NCBI GenBank assembly: GCA_018653085.1
Contig: JABIAY010000024.1
Span: 1-35,997 of the forward strand
Origin: Nitrospina sp.
Lineage (GTDB): Bacteria; Nitrospinota; Nitrospinia; Nitrospinales; VA-1
Length of the DNA: 35,997 nucleotides
Direction: 5' to 3'
Part shown: in pieces, positions 1 to 8,582 of the stretch
How the letters are laid out: every line of letters begins with the position of its first letter
Position numbering within the stretch: the stretch's first letter is position 1
The notes under the pieces: model-generated
The model's database searches: none
What the model was told of the DNA's origin: nothing
The model's input: only the letters and a program-made list of their open reading frames with translations
Made by a program: the position numbers and the translations under genes

Positions 1-293
1 AGGCTCCAGTCGATGATCTCTTCAAGAATCCCCGTCACCCTTATACAAAATCGCTTCTCGAGTCAGTACCCACGCTGGAAACCCGCAAACCCTTCAAACC
101 CCTGTTAGGAGATGTCCCTTCCCCGCTCAACCCGCCAACGGGTTGCCACTTTCATCCCCGTTGTCCCATTTACCTGAATGAAGAACAAGGTTCAGCCTTG
201 GCAAAAAAATGCACCGGTCAATATCCTGAAAGGGTTGGAGATGACAATTCTTTCGTTTCCTGCCACCACTTTCAGCCTTTCACAACAGGCTGA
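1..293 (+). CDS. Oligopeptide/dipeptide ABC transporter ATP-binding protein, C-terminal part
   Basis: An open frame entering from the left edge (first full codon at base 3) ends at TGA 291-293 and gives 96 residues. It carries the C-terminal extension typical of OppD/OppF/DppD/DppF ATPases: an N-P-R-HPYTKSLLESVPTL stretch, then the cysteine-rich segment GCHFHPRCPIY and later C-x-VSCHHF. In this family these follow the nucleotide-binding domain and include cysteines that can ligate an iron-sulfur cluster or metal. The Walker and signature motifs lie outside the window, so which of the two ATPases it is cannot be decided. The role would be energising peptide uptake at the inner membrane. No partner gene follows, so it is probably the last gene of its operon. 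Confidence 0.88.
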   Translation, partial: APVDDLFKNPRHPYTKSLLESVPTLETRKPFKPLLGDVPSPLNPPTGCHFHPRCPIYLNEEQGSALAKKCTGQYPERVGDDNSFVSCHHFQPFTTG

Positions 294-502
294 ACGTGAT
301 ATCCCGCCAAAATAACTCCTACAATTCATTGAAAAAAAAGACCGTCTAAATTGCACAGCATTTCTGTTTTTTAGCCTTAAAAAAAAGCCCCAACAAACAA
401 TTTGAATTATATAGGCTTATACATTCCAGCTTTACAGCTCTACCGAGCCGGGCTATAGTTTCCGTCCATTCTGGAACCGGTTTACTCTAACGGGCGAGTC
501 TC

Positions 503-1165
503 ATGAAAAAGACATTGGCTATTCTAGTGAGCATGTTTTTTTTCGTTGCCAGTTCTTCGGCAGTGTCGCAGGAGGAAATTGTGACAACGACGTCGACAAA
601 AGTCGCGTTGGAAAAAGAGCCGGACGACCCTGCCTTGCTTACGGAACTTGGCCTCACCTACCTCAAAAAAGAACAGTTTCAAAAAGCCATTCCTCCTCTG
701 GAGAAATCATTACAATTTCAGAAAGACAATTTCAAATCGCATTTTTATCTGGCCCTGGCCTATGGTGCAGTGGGGCGTCACCCGGAAAAATTAAAAGAAC
801 TGCAGGAGGCTCTTCACCTCAACCCGGATTATGCCGAGGCCAATTTCAAAATTGGACTGGCACACGCGGCTGTAAACAGGCATCAGGAAGCTAGCGAATA
901 TTACCGCACAGCCATCAAGCTCGAACCGGATAATTATGATACGCATTATTTCCTGGCATTGTCCTGCATTCTATCCAACCGCTATAAGGAAGCCCTTTCC
1001 TCGATTCATGAATCCATCCGACTCAATCCCAACAATGCCGAGGCGCATTACACTCTGGGGCAGATCTACATGAAATTGGGGCACTATAAGAAAGCTATTC
1101 AGCCTTTGCAAATCTCGATGAACATCCATCCGAATTTGGCGCAGAACAAATCCTCATTGCGCTAG
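503..1165 (+). CDS. Exported TPR-repeat protein
   Basis: 220 residues. The N-terminus (MKKTLAILVSMFFFVASSSAVSQ) is a clear Sec signal peptide with a likely cut near residue 22. The rest is about five tandem tetratricopeptide repeats (roughly residues 38-210), with recurring patterns such as A-x-x-x-L-x-x-A-L-x-L-N-P and Y-K-K-A-I-x-P-L. TPR solenoids bind partner proteins; nothing in the sequence identifies the partner. The protein is probably periplasmic, since there is no lipobox and no further membrane segment. The ATG fits the signal peptide, but the Shine-Dalgarno is weak. It stands alone, 155 bp before msrAB on the same strand. Confidence 0.85.
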   Translation: MKKTLAILVSMFFFVASSSAVSQEEIVTTTSTKVALEKEPDDPALLTELGLTYLKKEQFQKAIPPLEKSLQFQKDNFKSHFYLALAYGAVGRHPEKLKELQEALHLNPDYAEANFKIGLAHAAVNRHQEASEYYRTAIKLEPDNYDTHYFLALSCILSNRYKEALSSIHESIRLNPNNAEAHYTLGQIYMKLGHYKKAIQPLQISMNIHPNLAQNKSSLR

Positions 1166-1320
1166 AATCCGGGATTTATCAAGCCTTTTCCCGGCTGAAT
1201 ACCCTCCGCAAACATCCTTCTGTAAGCTTCCTGAATGTCCCGCGACTCATTTACAGTTAGTCAACCGACATGAATTTGTTATCATGTTTGAAGGAATTTC
1301 CATTATAGAAGGGACTTATC

Positions 1321-2430
1321 ATGAGTAAACTCGCCTTTTTAATATTTGTAAGTTGTGTTCTTCTCGCAACTTTTTCATTCTCGAAGACCGGCAGTGCAGA
1401 AACCAAGGTATCCGGGGATACCGAAACAGCTATTCTTGCCGGCGGTTGTTTCTGGTGCATGGAACACCCCTATGAAGACCTTCCTGGGGTATCAAAAGTT
1501 ATTTCCGGGTACACAGGTGGGAAAAAGAAAAAACCGACTTATAAAGAAGTTGCGTCAGGTTCCACTCTTCACGTCGAGGCTGTAGAAGTTCATTTCGATC
1601 CGGCAAAAATTTCCTACAGTGACATCCTGGAAATTTTCTGGAGAAATATTGATCCGACAGACGCAGGCGGACAGTTTGTCGACCGGGGAAAACAGTATAC
1701 AACGGGGATCTTTTACAAGAACAAGCAACAAAAACAGGTGGCGCAAGCGTCGAAAAAAAGCATCGAGGGTAGCAAACGATTCAGCAAAAAGATTATCACC
1801 AAAATAGTTAAGGCAGGAGCGTTTTATCGCGCAGAAGAATATCATCAGGATTTTTTCAAGAAAAACTATATCCACTACAGAGTATACCGTGCGGGATCAG
1901 GGAGGGATGAGTTTATCAACCGGGTTTGGGGGAAAGACAAGGAATACAAAATTTCTCGAACCGGGCTTAACAATGCTCCCCAATTCACCCTGGTCGGCAA
2001 CAAAACCGGGTCCAAGAACCACCTGACTAAACTGCAATATTACGTCACTCAAAAAAGTGGTACCGAGCCACCATACAAAAATGAGTATTGGGACAATAAG
2101 CGACCCGGAATCTATGTGGATATCGTTTCCGGAGAACCTCTGTTCAGCTCAAAAGACAAATTTAAATCCGGCACAGGCTGGCCTTCTTTCACCCGGCCGC
2201 TGGTACAGGAAAACATAGTCCAGCAAAGGGATGCCACCCTCGGTATGGTTCGAATCGAGCTACGGTCGAAATCTGCCGACTCGCATTTGGGACATCTGTT
2301 TCGTGATGGCCCCAAGCCGACAGGGTTGAGGTATTGCATCAACTCAGCGTCTTTAAGGTTCGTTGCCGTGGAGAATTTGACAAAAGAAGGTTATGGGGAT
2401 TTCTCAACTTTGTTCAGCAATGGTCTTTAA
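1321..2430 (+). CDS. msrAB: Exported peptide methionine sulfoxide reductase MsrA-MsrB fusion
   Basis: 369 residues. A signal peptide (residues 1-26) precedes an MsrA domain (about 35-200) with the catalytic motif GCFWC (nucleophile Cys43), then an MsrB domain (about 235-350) with GTGWPSF, HLGHLF and the catalytic cysteine in [11 protein letters not shown]. MsrA reduces S- and MsrB R-methionine sulfoxide, so the fusion can repair both epimers in exported proteins. The MsrB half lacks the paired CxxC zinc motifs of zinc-binding MsrBs; at the first site the sequence is [10 protein letters not shown]. The domain order resembles the PilB-type periplasmic enzyme but without its N-terminal thioredoxin domain, so an external electron donor is needed. 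The AAGGGA upstream of ATG 1321 is a good ribosome-binding site. The stop codon abuts the next start. Confidence 0.95.
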   Translation: MSKLAFLIFVSCVLLATFSFSKTGSAETKVSGDTETAILAGGCFWCMEHPYEDLPGVSKVISGYTGGKKKKPTYKEVASGSTLHVEAVEVHFDPAKISYSDILEIFWRNIDPTDAGGQFVDRGKQYTTGIFYKNKQQKQVAQASKKSIEGSKRFSKKIITKIVKAGAFYRAEEYHQDFFKKNYIHYRVYRAGSGRDEFINRVWGKDKEYKISRTGLNNAPQFTLVGNKTGSKNHLTKLQYYVTQKSGTEPPYKNEYWDNKRPGIYVDIVSGEPLFSSKDKFKSGTGWPSFTRPLVQENIVQQRDATLGMVRIELRSKSADSHLGHLFRDGPKPTGLRYCINSASLRFVAVENLTKEGYGDFSTLFSNGL

Positions 2431-2751
2431 ATGACCGCTTCTGATGCGACAAGCCTACCCTGGCATCTGTATATGGTAAGGACCCATCAGGGCCATCTTT
2501 ACACCGGGATCAGCCAGGATGTTGCCCGGCGTTTTTTGGAACATCAGGAAGGAGGGAAAAAGGCGTCCAAGTTTCTGCGAGGAAAAGGTCCGCTGAAACT
2601 GGTATTTCAGCAGGAAGTAGGAAATCGCTCTACGGCGTTAAAAGCAGAAATCGCACTTAAAAAACTACCTAAGCAGAAAAAAGAAAACCTGACAAAAAAT
2701 ACCGGCAGGTTGCATCTTGATAATCTAGAGCTCCCTGTTTTGAGCAAATAA
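2431..2751 (+). CDS. GIY-YIG nuclease-superfamily protein (UPF0213/YhbQ type)
   Basis: 106 residues. The N-terminal LYMVRT, then about ten residues later LYTGIS, is the GIY-YIG core, followed by the conserved arginine in the ARRFLEH helix. Length and layout match the small single-domain UPF0213 family rather than homing or UvrC nucleases. Those proteins are proposed to act on DNA; the physiological role is poorly known. Its ATG starts at the base after the msrAB stop codon, so translation is probably coupled. The functional link to methionine sulfoxide repair is unclear and may be only positional. Confidence 0.85.
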   Translation: MTASDATSLPWHLYMVRTHQGHLYTGISQDVARRFLEHQEGGKKASKFLRGKGPLKLVFQQEVGNRSTALKAEIALKKLPKQKKENLTKNTGRLHLDNLELPVLSK

Positions 2752-2778
2752 AAACAATTTATTTTTCCATATTAAAAA

Positions 2779-2874
2779 CTAACCCGCATTCCACTCGGTA
2801 AAAAAATAATACACCAGTGTAACAGCAACAACACCTGCAAGACCAGCAGTCAAAATACAACTCAAATTCACCAT
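2779..2874 (-). CDS. Small single-pass membrane protein, 31 residues
   Basis: An ATG (2872-2874) is preceded by a near-perfect Shine-Dalgarno (AAAGGAGG, five bases from the ATG) and opens a 31-codon frame ending in TAG at 2779-2781. The product starts MVNLSCILTAGLAG, continues as a hydrophobic helix (VVAVTLVYYFF) and ends TEWNAG, so it looks like one transmembrane segment with a short tail. I do not recognise the family. It lies between the 3' end of the GIY-YIG gene and proline dehydrogenase, on the opposite strand to both. The strong ribosome-binding site and membrane-protein composition are the reasons for calling it; homologues would be needed to confirm it. Confidence 0.6.
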   Translation of the reverse strand: MVNLSCILTAGLAGVVAVTLVYYFFTEWNAG

Positions 2875-3023
2875 ACTCTCCTCCTTTAAAATCTGCTAAT
2901 AATGTCCCGTATTCTATAAAATTTCTCGCCTAAAAAGTAAAGTTTCGCTCATCTCCTGCAATAATTTCTTGTTTTTAGCGACTGGATAACTTTGTCGCCA
3001 CGGTCTATATTATTGTTAAGCAA

Positions 3024-3911
3024 ATGCCATTTATCCGGTTATTTATGAATCTTCTCTATCCATTTGCCAAGCGTTTCATAGCAGGGCCCGACCTCAAGAC
3101 AGCTATACCCAACATCCGCAAGATTAAAGAGTCCGGTTATTTCAGTAGCATTGATATTCTGGGAGAAAGCGTTTCCACTCGTCAGCAGGCGGAAACCGCC
3201 AAAATGGAATATCTAAAGCTGTTTGAATCGCTCGATAGCATCAACCATTCCTTCGATTTTTCTATCAAGCTCTCGCAGTTGGGCCTGGGCATCGACAGGG
3301 AGTTCTGCGCAGAAAACCTGCGACAGTTGGCCGAGGCAATGGGCAATCACACAATCCGTTTGGACATGGAGGGTTCTGCCTACACTCAGGGCACACTAGA
3401 AATTTGTGAAGCAGTACACCGCACCCACCCGCATATTGGTCAAGCCATTCAGGCTTACCTGTTCCGCTCAAAAAATGATGTTCGCCATTGCATTGAAAAC
3501 AAAATCTCCGTGAGGCTTTGCAAAGGAGCTTATAAAGAGCCCAGTGATATTGCCTTGCAATCCATGGATGAGATAAGAACAAACTTTTTAGAACTCGCTT
3601 ACCAGTTACTGAAAGAAGGACATCAGCCCGCAATCGCAACTCACGATGAAAGCCTGCTGGTAAAACTTCTGGATTTCATAACCCAGGAAAAAATTGCGCC
3701 CGAATCTTTTTATTTCGAAATGCTGTACGGAGTCCGGCGGGACCTGCAGAAAATACTCAAAGAAAAAGGATACCGGGTAAGAGTCTATATTCCCTATGGA
3801 AAAGCCTGGTTGCCTTATACCCTCCGCCGACTGGTTGAAAAAAAGGAAAACCTGCTTTTTGTAATCACTCACCTGTTTAGAGAAACCCTGGGATTAAGGA
3901 AACTTCACTGA
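3024..3911 (+). CDS. Proline dehydrogenase (monofunctional)
   Basis: 295 residues, the usual length for stand-alone bacterial PRODH. It oxidises L-proline to delta1-pyrroline-5-carboxylate with FAD and passes electrons to the membrane quinone pool. Visible motifs of the beta/alpha barrel are LDMEGS, QAYLFRS, RLCKGAYKEP, ATHD, YFEMLYGVR and the signature YIPYGKAWLPYTLRRL, whose paired arginines bind the proline carboxylate. No P5C dehydrogenase gene is adjacent. The ATG at 3024 has little Shine-Dalgarno; an in-frame ATG seven codons later is an alternative. The gene stands alone. Confidence 0.95.
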   Translation: MPFIRLFMNLLYPFAKRFIAGPDLKTAIPNIRKIKESGYFSSIDILGESVSTRQQAETAKMEYLKLFESLDSINHSFDFSIKLSQLGLGIDREFCAENLRQLAEAMGNHTIRLDMEGSAYTQGTLEICEAVHRTHPHIGQAIQAYLFRSKNDVRHCIENKISVRLCKGAYKEPSDIALQSMDEIRTNFLELAYQLLKEGHQPAIATHDESLLVKLLDFITQEKIAPESFYFEMLYGVRRDLQKILKEKGYRVRVYIPYGKAWLPYTLRRLVEKKENLLFVITHLFRETLGLRKLH

Positions 3912-3947
3912 AGGACACCCCTCCATTCATCCCTCCTCTGTAACATA

Positions 3948-3975
3948 TTGACAAATAAAGAGATATGTGGATAAT
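3948..3975 (+). promoter_or_regulatory. Sigma70-type promoter for the 54-residue ORF
   Basis: A perfect -35 box TTGACA (3948-3953), a 16-base spacer and GATAAT (3970-3975, five of six matches) lie about 90 bases upstream of the small gene at 4064. It is the only good promoter in this gap and implies a leader of roughly 80 bases. Confidence 0.6.
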
Positions 3976-4063
3976 GGAGACATAATCTACATTAATATCA
4001 AGGTGTTTCCAGGTCCGTTCTCTATCAAAAACGGCCCGGTTCCCGGCTAATTTGGAGGCCAGT

Positions 4064-4228
4064 ATGTTTGATATCCCGGAAAAGGGAAAAGATGTCGTCA
4101 TTGCATATTTGCAGGACCGATTTGAGGAAGAGAAGAAGTCACCTCCCAAGTCAGAGGCAAAAACAGGCGTTTTAGATAGCCTGATGAGCAAAAAACTCTC
4201 TGATGAGCAGGAAGTTAGCGCGGCTTAA
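4064..4228 (+). CDS. Hypothetical 54-residue charged protein
   Basis: ATG 4064 follows a good Shine-Dalgarno (TTGGAGG, six bases away) and a consensus-like promoter. The frame runs 54 codons to TAA 4226-4228. The product begins MFDIPEKGKDVVIAYLQ, is rich in Glu and Lys through the middle (DRFEEEKKS) and has no signal peptide or membrane segment; it is probably a small cytosolic helical protein. Its last 14 bases overlap the end of the converging glycosyltransferase gene. I recognise no family. The promoter, ribosome-binding site and codon pattern together make it a credible gene. Confidence 0.6.
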   Translation: MFDIPEKGKDVVIAYLQDRFEEEKKSPPKSEAKTGVLDSLMSKKLSDEQEVSAA

Positions 4229-5426
4229 GGATTTTGGAATAGAGATTTTCAAGCTTGGCCGACTGTTGCTTCCAGCTACCATATTGAGAGTGAACGGTAT
4301 TTCTGGCCTTAACACTCAAACGTTCGCGTAAGGCAGGATCTTGCAATAAAGAGATCACGGCTTCAGCCAGACGGGTATCAGACCGGGGTGGAATAATAAA
4401 CCCGTTTTCCCCATCTTCTATGACACACCCAACTCCCCCGACAGCTGTTGCAACCACCGGCAATTGGCAAGCCATTGCTTCCAGAAGGATGTTGGGCGTC
4501 CCTTCAAGTAAACTGGGTAAGACAAAAATATCTGCGGCATTGAGCCAATGTGGAATTGTTTCCCCTTTTTGAAAACCCGTCAAAAAAACGTGATCTGCAA
4601 GATTCAGTTTGGTGATCGTTGATTCCAGGGAAGACCGGAATTCACCTTCCCCAACTATAACAACCCGAACAGGACCATAGGACTCCAGTATTTTTGGCAG
4701 GGCGGTTAAAAGGTATTTATGTCCTTTTTTATGAGAAAGGCTTCCCACCGCGATTATTATTGGCCGATCATTGGGCAGGCTTAATCGTTTTCGCAGAGGT
4801 ATTTTATCGAGCGGCTTAAATTGTTCCAGGTCGACTCCGTTGGGAAGAACCGTGATCAATTGCCTGGAAATACCTTTTGCAATGAGCTGGTCCGCGAAGT
4901 GCTGGCTTTCGCAGATGATTGCATCTGCCCGATTGAGAATTTTGCAGAGTAAATACCATATGACCGGAAGTTTTGTAAATAATATGTCCGATCCCCATAA
5001 GTTGATAACAACGGGGATTGACGTAAAGAATTTTACGGCGATGGCAACCAGTCCGGCAAGAGTCCAATAAGCATGGAAAACCTGAGTCTGGCCTGCACTT
5101 TTCAACGCCGACAAAAAAAATGAGCCTAGTAAAAAAGGTAATTGAAAGATACGAAGAGCATTGCTTTTGACGCGACTGGCCAGTCCCGCACCATAGACCA
5201 GGGATTGACATGACTCCGGGAAAAAATACCTGAAGTGCTCAACGGGAAATGGATGTACGTCCTTAACAACTGCCGAATCATGAGGTGCGATGACCCGCAC
5301 GGAACTTAACTCCCGCGCAAAATTACAGATAAACCTTCCCGCACTATCTCCTTCAAAGCGGGGAAAAGATGTGGTCAGGATTGTTATTTTGGGACCAGAT
5401 ATTTCGTTTATGCTGTCTGTTGACAT
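4215..5426 (-). CDS. Glycosyltransferase, GT4 family
   Basis: 403 residues with two Rossmann-like halves (GT-B fold). The N-terminal half has TILTTSFPRFEGDSAGRF, as in GT4 enzymes, and LPNGVDLEQF at the linker. The C-terminal half has VGSLSHKKGH, VGEGEFR and the nucleotide-sugar motif SLLEGTPNILLEAMACQLPVV (the E-x7-E signature). It should transfer a sugar from a nucleotide donor to a cell-surface glycan or glycolipid; the specific sugar is not readable from sequence. An AGGA seven bases before the ATG supports this start. It diverges from a second GT4 gene at 5511, suggesting a shared surface-polysaccharide role. Confidence 0.9.
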   Translation of the reverse strand: MSTDSINEISGPKITILTTSFPRFEGDSAGRFICNFARELSSVRVIAPHDSAVVKDVHPFPVEHFRYFFPESCQSLVYGAGLASRVKSNALRIFQLPFLLGSFFLSALKSAGQTQVFHAYWTLAGLVAIAVKFFTSIPVVINLWGSDILFTKLPVIWYLLCKILNRADAIICESQHFADQLIAKGISRQLITVLPNGVDLEQFKPLDKIPLRKRLSLPNDRPIIIAVGSLSHKKGHKYLLTALPKILESYGPVRVVIVGEGEFRSSLESTITKLNLADHVFLTGFQKGETIPHWLNAADIFVLPSLLEGTPNILLEAMACQLPVVATAVGGVGCVIEDGENGFIIPPRSDTRLAEAVISLLQDPALRERLSVKARNTVHSQYGSWKQQSAKLENLYSKILKPR

Positions 5427-5448
5427 TCTATTCCTGGAAAATATAACA

Positions 5449-5477
5449 TTGTGATCGAGTAAGAACGCTACTATCTA
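5449..5477 (+). promoter_or_regulatory. Possible promoter for the plus-strand glycosyltransferase
   Basis: TTGTGA (5449-5454), a 17-base spacer and TATCTA (5472-5477) lie in the 84-bp gap between the divergent glycosyltransferase genes. Each box matches consensus in four or five positions, so this is a weak call. Confidence 0.35.
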
Positions 5478-5510
5478 TATATCAGCAATATTTCTTCGAG
5501 TTTAAAATAA

Positions 5511-6644
5511 ATGTCAACCCGTGTCCTTACAGTTTACTACAAACATAAGCCCGGCGGGTTTTGCAAAAGGCTGGAAATGAAAATCCATGCTTATCTGGAG
5601 CAGGGATGGGAAGTTCATTATATTGCGGTAAAACCGTTTCCCTACAAACATGAGAACCTGACTCCTCATATCCTCGCCGCCCCATTTAAAAATCACGATA
5701 CTTTATTTTTCTGGGTCTATTTTTTTACTGTGGCCCCTTGGTTTACTGCATGGATAGCGTGCAAGGAAAAAATACAACTTATATCTATCTTCTCCTTAAC
5801 TTATGCCTGCCTGTGCGCACCGGCCAAATGGCTAAGCGGAGCCCCTCTTCTCACATTTATTCGCACACTCAGGGAGAAAAAAGAATTCACGTTCGGTCGC
5901 TCACAAATTATTTTCACGGTAGAACGCCTTCTGGAAAAAGCAGGCATCTCTTTGTCAGATTCGCTGGTGGCAAATTCCGAATCTATTAAAACCGAACTGG
6001 CTAAACTCGGCAACACGAAAAGGAATATCCAAATTCTCTACAACAACATAGCCGAACTGAATATTGATAAAGCAGAACGAAGAAACCGACTATTAAAAGA
6101 ATTTGGCTTACAGGAAGATTCTTTTCTGATGGTCACAACCGGATTGCTGATTCCCAGGAAAAACCTGCAATGCCTGCTCAAGGCTTTTGCAAAAGTCGAA
6201 ACAAATAAAGTTGTATTACTTATAATTGGAGAGGGCCCCCTGCTCCATTCGCTACAGACCCTGGCAGAACAACTTGAGTTGAAAGGAAAAGTCATATTTA
6301 CCGGATGGCGTGAAGATGTTCTGGATATTCTACCCGGTTGCGATCTGTTTGTATTCCCCTCTCATCTTGAAGGACTTTCCAACTCCATTCTGGAAGCAAT
6401 GGCCTGTGGCCTTCCCTGCCTCGTCAGTGATATCTCTGAAAACAGGGAAATCGTTTCCCGCCAGGAACAACGCTTCCCTGTAGACCAGCCAGAAACCCTG
6501 ACCGCAATGATCAGCGAGCTTCTCCACTCCAGCGAGAAACTGGAAATTTGCCGCAACGCAACCTTAGCCGACAGGAAACGTTTTGTTTTTGACTGGGAAA
6601 AAAAGATGGTAGAAAAAGCAGAAGAATTGATTAAAACACATTAA
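5511..6644 (+). CDS. Glycosyltransferase, GT4 family
   Basis: 377 residues. The C-terminal half is typical GT4: TTGLLIPRKNLQCLLKA (with the conserved R-K-N), IIGEGPLL, FTGWREDV and SHLEGLSNSILEAMACGLPCLV (E-x7-E). The N-terminal acceptor domain has a hydrophobic stretch around residues 68-110 (FFWVYFFTVAPWFTAWIA) that may attach it to the inner membrane, as in many lipid-linked-glycan transferases. It opens directly with MSTRVLTVYYK, lacks a recognisable Shine-Dalgarno, and its TAA shares bases with the stop of the converging lytic transglycosylase (the TTAA at 6641-6644). The sugar specificity is unknown. Confidence 0.88.
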   Translation: MSTRVLTVYYKHKPGGFCKRLEMKIHAYLEQGWEVHYIAVKPFPYKHENLTPHILAAPFKNHDTLFFWVYFFTVAPWFTAWIACKEKIQLISIFSLTYACLCAPAKWLSGAPLLTFIRTLREKKEFTFGRSQIIFTVERLLEKAGISLSDSLVANSESIKTELAKLGNTKRNIQILYNNIAELNIDKAERRNRLLKEFGLQEDSFLMVTTGLLIPRKNLQCLLKAFAKVETNKVVLLIIGEGPLLHSLQTLAEQLELKGKVIFTGWREDVLDILPGCDLFVFPSHLEGLSNSILEAMACGLPCLVSDISENREIVSRQEQRFPVDQPETLTAMISELLHSSEKLEICRNATLADRKRFVFDWEKKMVEKAEELIKTH

Positions 6645-7438
6645 GCCCGCAAGCGATTTACGTAGCGAATGGTTTCCTGAGAATATTTTCCAGTAACTTG
6701 TGGAAGCACCTGAGCTACTTGATCCCATGTTTTGACAGGCGCAAAGGAAACCTTCTTGATGGCCCTGGCAATATTACCCATGCCGGCATTGTAAGCCCCT
6801 GCCGCAAAGGACCATGCCTCATCCTCAGAAATGCCTTCCTTACGGTATTTATCATAGAGCTTTTTCAAATAACGCGCCGATGCGTCCAGGTTCGATTCGG
6901 GATGCCAGACAGAACCCGAAGTTTTTTCATCTCCAATAACCAGCCCCAATTCTTTAGCCGTTGCCGGCATGATCTGACCCAATCCCATCGCACCACGCGG
7001 ACTTCTTGCCTGTGGATCGAAAGCGGATTCTGTTTGAATCAATTTTTGAAATAGTGTTTCAGGAATATTATTTTTAACAGCAATGCGACCCGCCACTGCC
7101 TTGAGAGATTGTTTATCCCAATTTACCCTGTCCTCTATTTTTGTTTCATAAGATTGCAGAGCCCGCCGGGAATTGACAGGAGAACTGAATGTCTCTGTGG
7201 TATTGACACCCTTTAGTTTGAGCAGGGCTTTAGAAAGGGCTAAGGGATCAATACCTGTATCCCCTCCTGCAGGGCTCCAGGCTCGAATCATATTAAGTTG
7301 ATGTTTGATCAACAAAGAATAAAAAGGGTCGGACTGCCCCGTATTCATACTCTTCCCCGCCTTAACGGGACTGGCATAATACAATTTATTCCAACTTTGC
7401 AGAAAGAGACTCGAACTCAGCACAGACAGAAACCTCAA
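6641..7438 (-). CDS. Lytic murein transglycosylase, SLT domain
   Basis: 265 residues from a TTG start. The C-terminal part is the Slt/goose-lysozyme-like fold: the catalytic glutamate in IQTESAFDPQARSP (Glu137), then GAMGLGQIMPATA, NLDASARYLKKLYDKY and FAAGAYNAGMGN, and a closing Tyr in IRYVNRLRA. Such enzymes cleave the MurNAc-GlcNAc bond with formation of 1,6-anhydro-MurNAc in the periplasm. The TTG start gives a hydrophobic leader (FLSVLSSSLFLQSW) that could be an export signal but has no Shine-Dalgarno. An internal ATG (7346-7348) has a fair one (GGGGAAG) but would give a 235-residue protein with no signal peptide. I keep the longer form because the enzyme must be exported. Confidence 0.87.
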   Translation of the reverse strand: MRFLSVLSSSLFLQSWNKLYYASPVKAGKSMNTGQSDPFYSLLIKHQLNMIRAWSPAGGDTGIDPLALSKALLKLKGVNTTETFSSPVNSRRALQSYETKIEDRVNWDKQSLKAVAGRIAVKNNIPETLFQKLIQTESAFDPQARSPRGAMGLGQIMPATAKELGLVIGDEKTSGSVWHPESNLDASARYLKKLYDKYRKEGISEDEAWSFAAGAYNAGMGNIARAIKKVSFAPVKTWDQVAQVLPQVTGKYSQETIRYVNRLRA

Positions 7439-7575
7439 GACGAATAATTGACACCATCTACCTTATTTACATAGAACAGCAAACCGCATGCCAAATATGC
7501 TTTAAATTGAAGGGGACAACGTATTTTTAATACAACAGGTTTGAGTATCTGGATGGGGAGGTATATTCTACGGAT

Positions 7576-8460
7576 TCAACTTAAACCCGCCGCTTGGGCC
7601 TGCTGGTCTGCCAGGTAGGAACTGCGCACAAGAGGCCCAGCTTCCACATGCTTTAAGCCCAGCGATTCGCCAATTTCCTTGTATTCCACAAAACGGTCCG
7701 GGTGAATGAACTCGACGACCTCTATATGAGCCGGAGTTGGCCTGAGATATTGCCCGAGTGAAAGGATTTGGCACCCGGCATCGACAAGATCGCTCATGGC
7801 CTGGACCACCTCCTGCCTTTTTTCTCCCAGACCCAGCATGAGTCCACTCTTGACGATAACACCGCCGGTTTTTGCCGCGGTTTGCAGAGTTCTGAGGGAC
7901 CACTCATAACGACATTGCGGACGCACTTGCCTTTGCAGAGATTCCACCGTTTCAAGATTGTGGGCCAGCACATCGGGCCTGGCTTCGCACACCTGCCGGA
8001 TGAGCCCCGTGTTCCCCTGGAAATCCGGAATCAACGCTTCGACTTTAATCTCCGGGCAACGATTTCTAATCGCGGCCACCGTTTCAACCCAATGCCCTGC
8101 CCCACCGTCCGGTAAATCGTCACGATCCACAGAAGTGATGACCGCGAATTTTAAATCCAACCGCGAAAGCGATAGAGCAACCCTGTCGGGCTCATCCGGG
8201 TCCGGACAACTAAGGTGCCCGGTGGGAACATCGCAAAACCGGCAGGCACGGGTACAGGTCTCTCCCAGAATCATAAAGGTCAGGGTTCCCGCGTCCCAGC
8301 AGGTACCTATATTGGGACACGATGCTGATTCGCAAACCGTGTTCAATCCGGTTTCCTTTAAAAGGGATTTTAATTGAAAAAACTTGCGGGCTCTCGGAAG
8401 CCGGGTTTTCAACCAGTGGGGCAACCTTTTATGCTGATAATTTTTGGCTGAGTCAGGCAT
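7576..8460 (-). CDS. lipA: Lipoyl synthase
   Basis: 294 residues, normal for LipA. It inserts two sulfur atoms into protein-bound octanoyl groups to make lipoyl cofactors, using radical SAM chemistry. The auxiliary cluster motif CESASCPNIGTC (Cys43, 48, 54), the radical-SAM CTRACRFC (Cys69, 73, 76) and the C-terminal RSSY, whose serine ligates the auxiliary cluster, are all present. Conserved TSVDRDDLPDGGA and LMLGLGE also match. No lipB is adjacent. It starts at ATG 8458-8460 without a clear Shine-Dalgarno and is divergent from the LptF-type permease. Confidence 0.97.
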   Translation of the reverse strand: MPDSAKNYQHKRLPHWLKTRLPRARKFFQLKSLLKETGLNTVCESASCPNIGTCWDAGTLTFMILGETCTRACRFCDVPTGHLSCPDPDEPDRVALSLSRLDLKFAVITSVDRDDLPDGGAGHWVETVAAIRNRCPEIKVEALIPDFQGNTGLIRQVCEARPDVLAHNLETVESLQRQVRPQCRYEWSLRTLQTAAKTGGVIVKSGLMLGLGEKRQEVVQAMSDLVDAGCQILSLGQYLRPTPAHIEVVEFIHPDRFVEYKEIGESLGLKHVEAGPLVRSSYLADQQAQAAGLS

Positions 8461-8476
8461 TAAATTCAGGCAATCT

Positions 8477-8505
8477 ATGATCCAGAAGTTGGGATGTAGT
8501 ATAAT
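8477..8505 (+). promoter_or_regulatory. Probable promoter for the LptF-type permease gene
   Basis: A perfect -10 TATAAT lies at 8500-8505, 78 bases upstream of ATG 8583. The -35 at 17 bases' spacing (8477-8482) is poor, so the call rests on the -10 and its location between divergent genes. Confidence 0.4.
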
Positions 8506-8582
8506 GAGGCGGTTAAGAAAAAGAAACCCTTCGTTTCTTCAGCAAAAAACCGCCATTTCTGCATGATCCAAGGGCAACCTCG

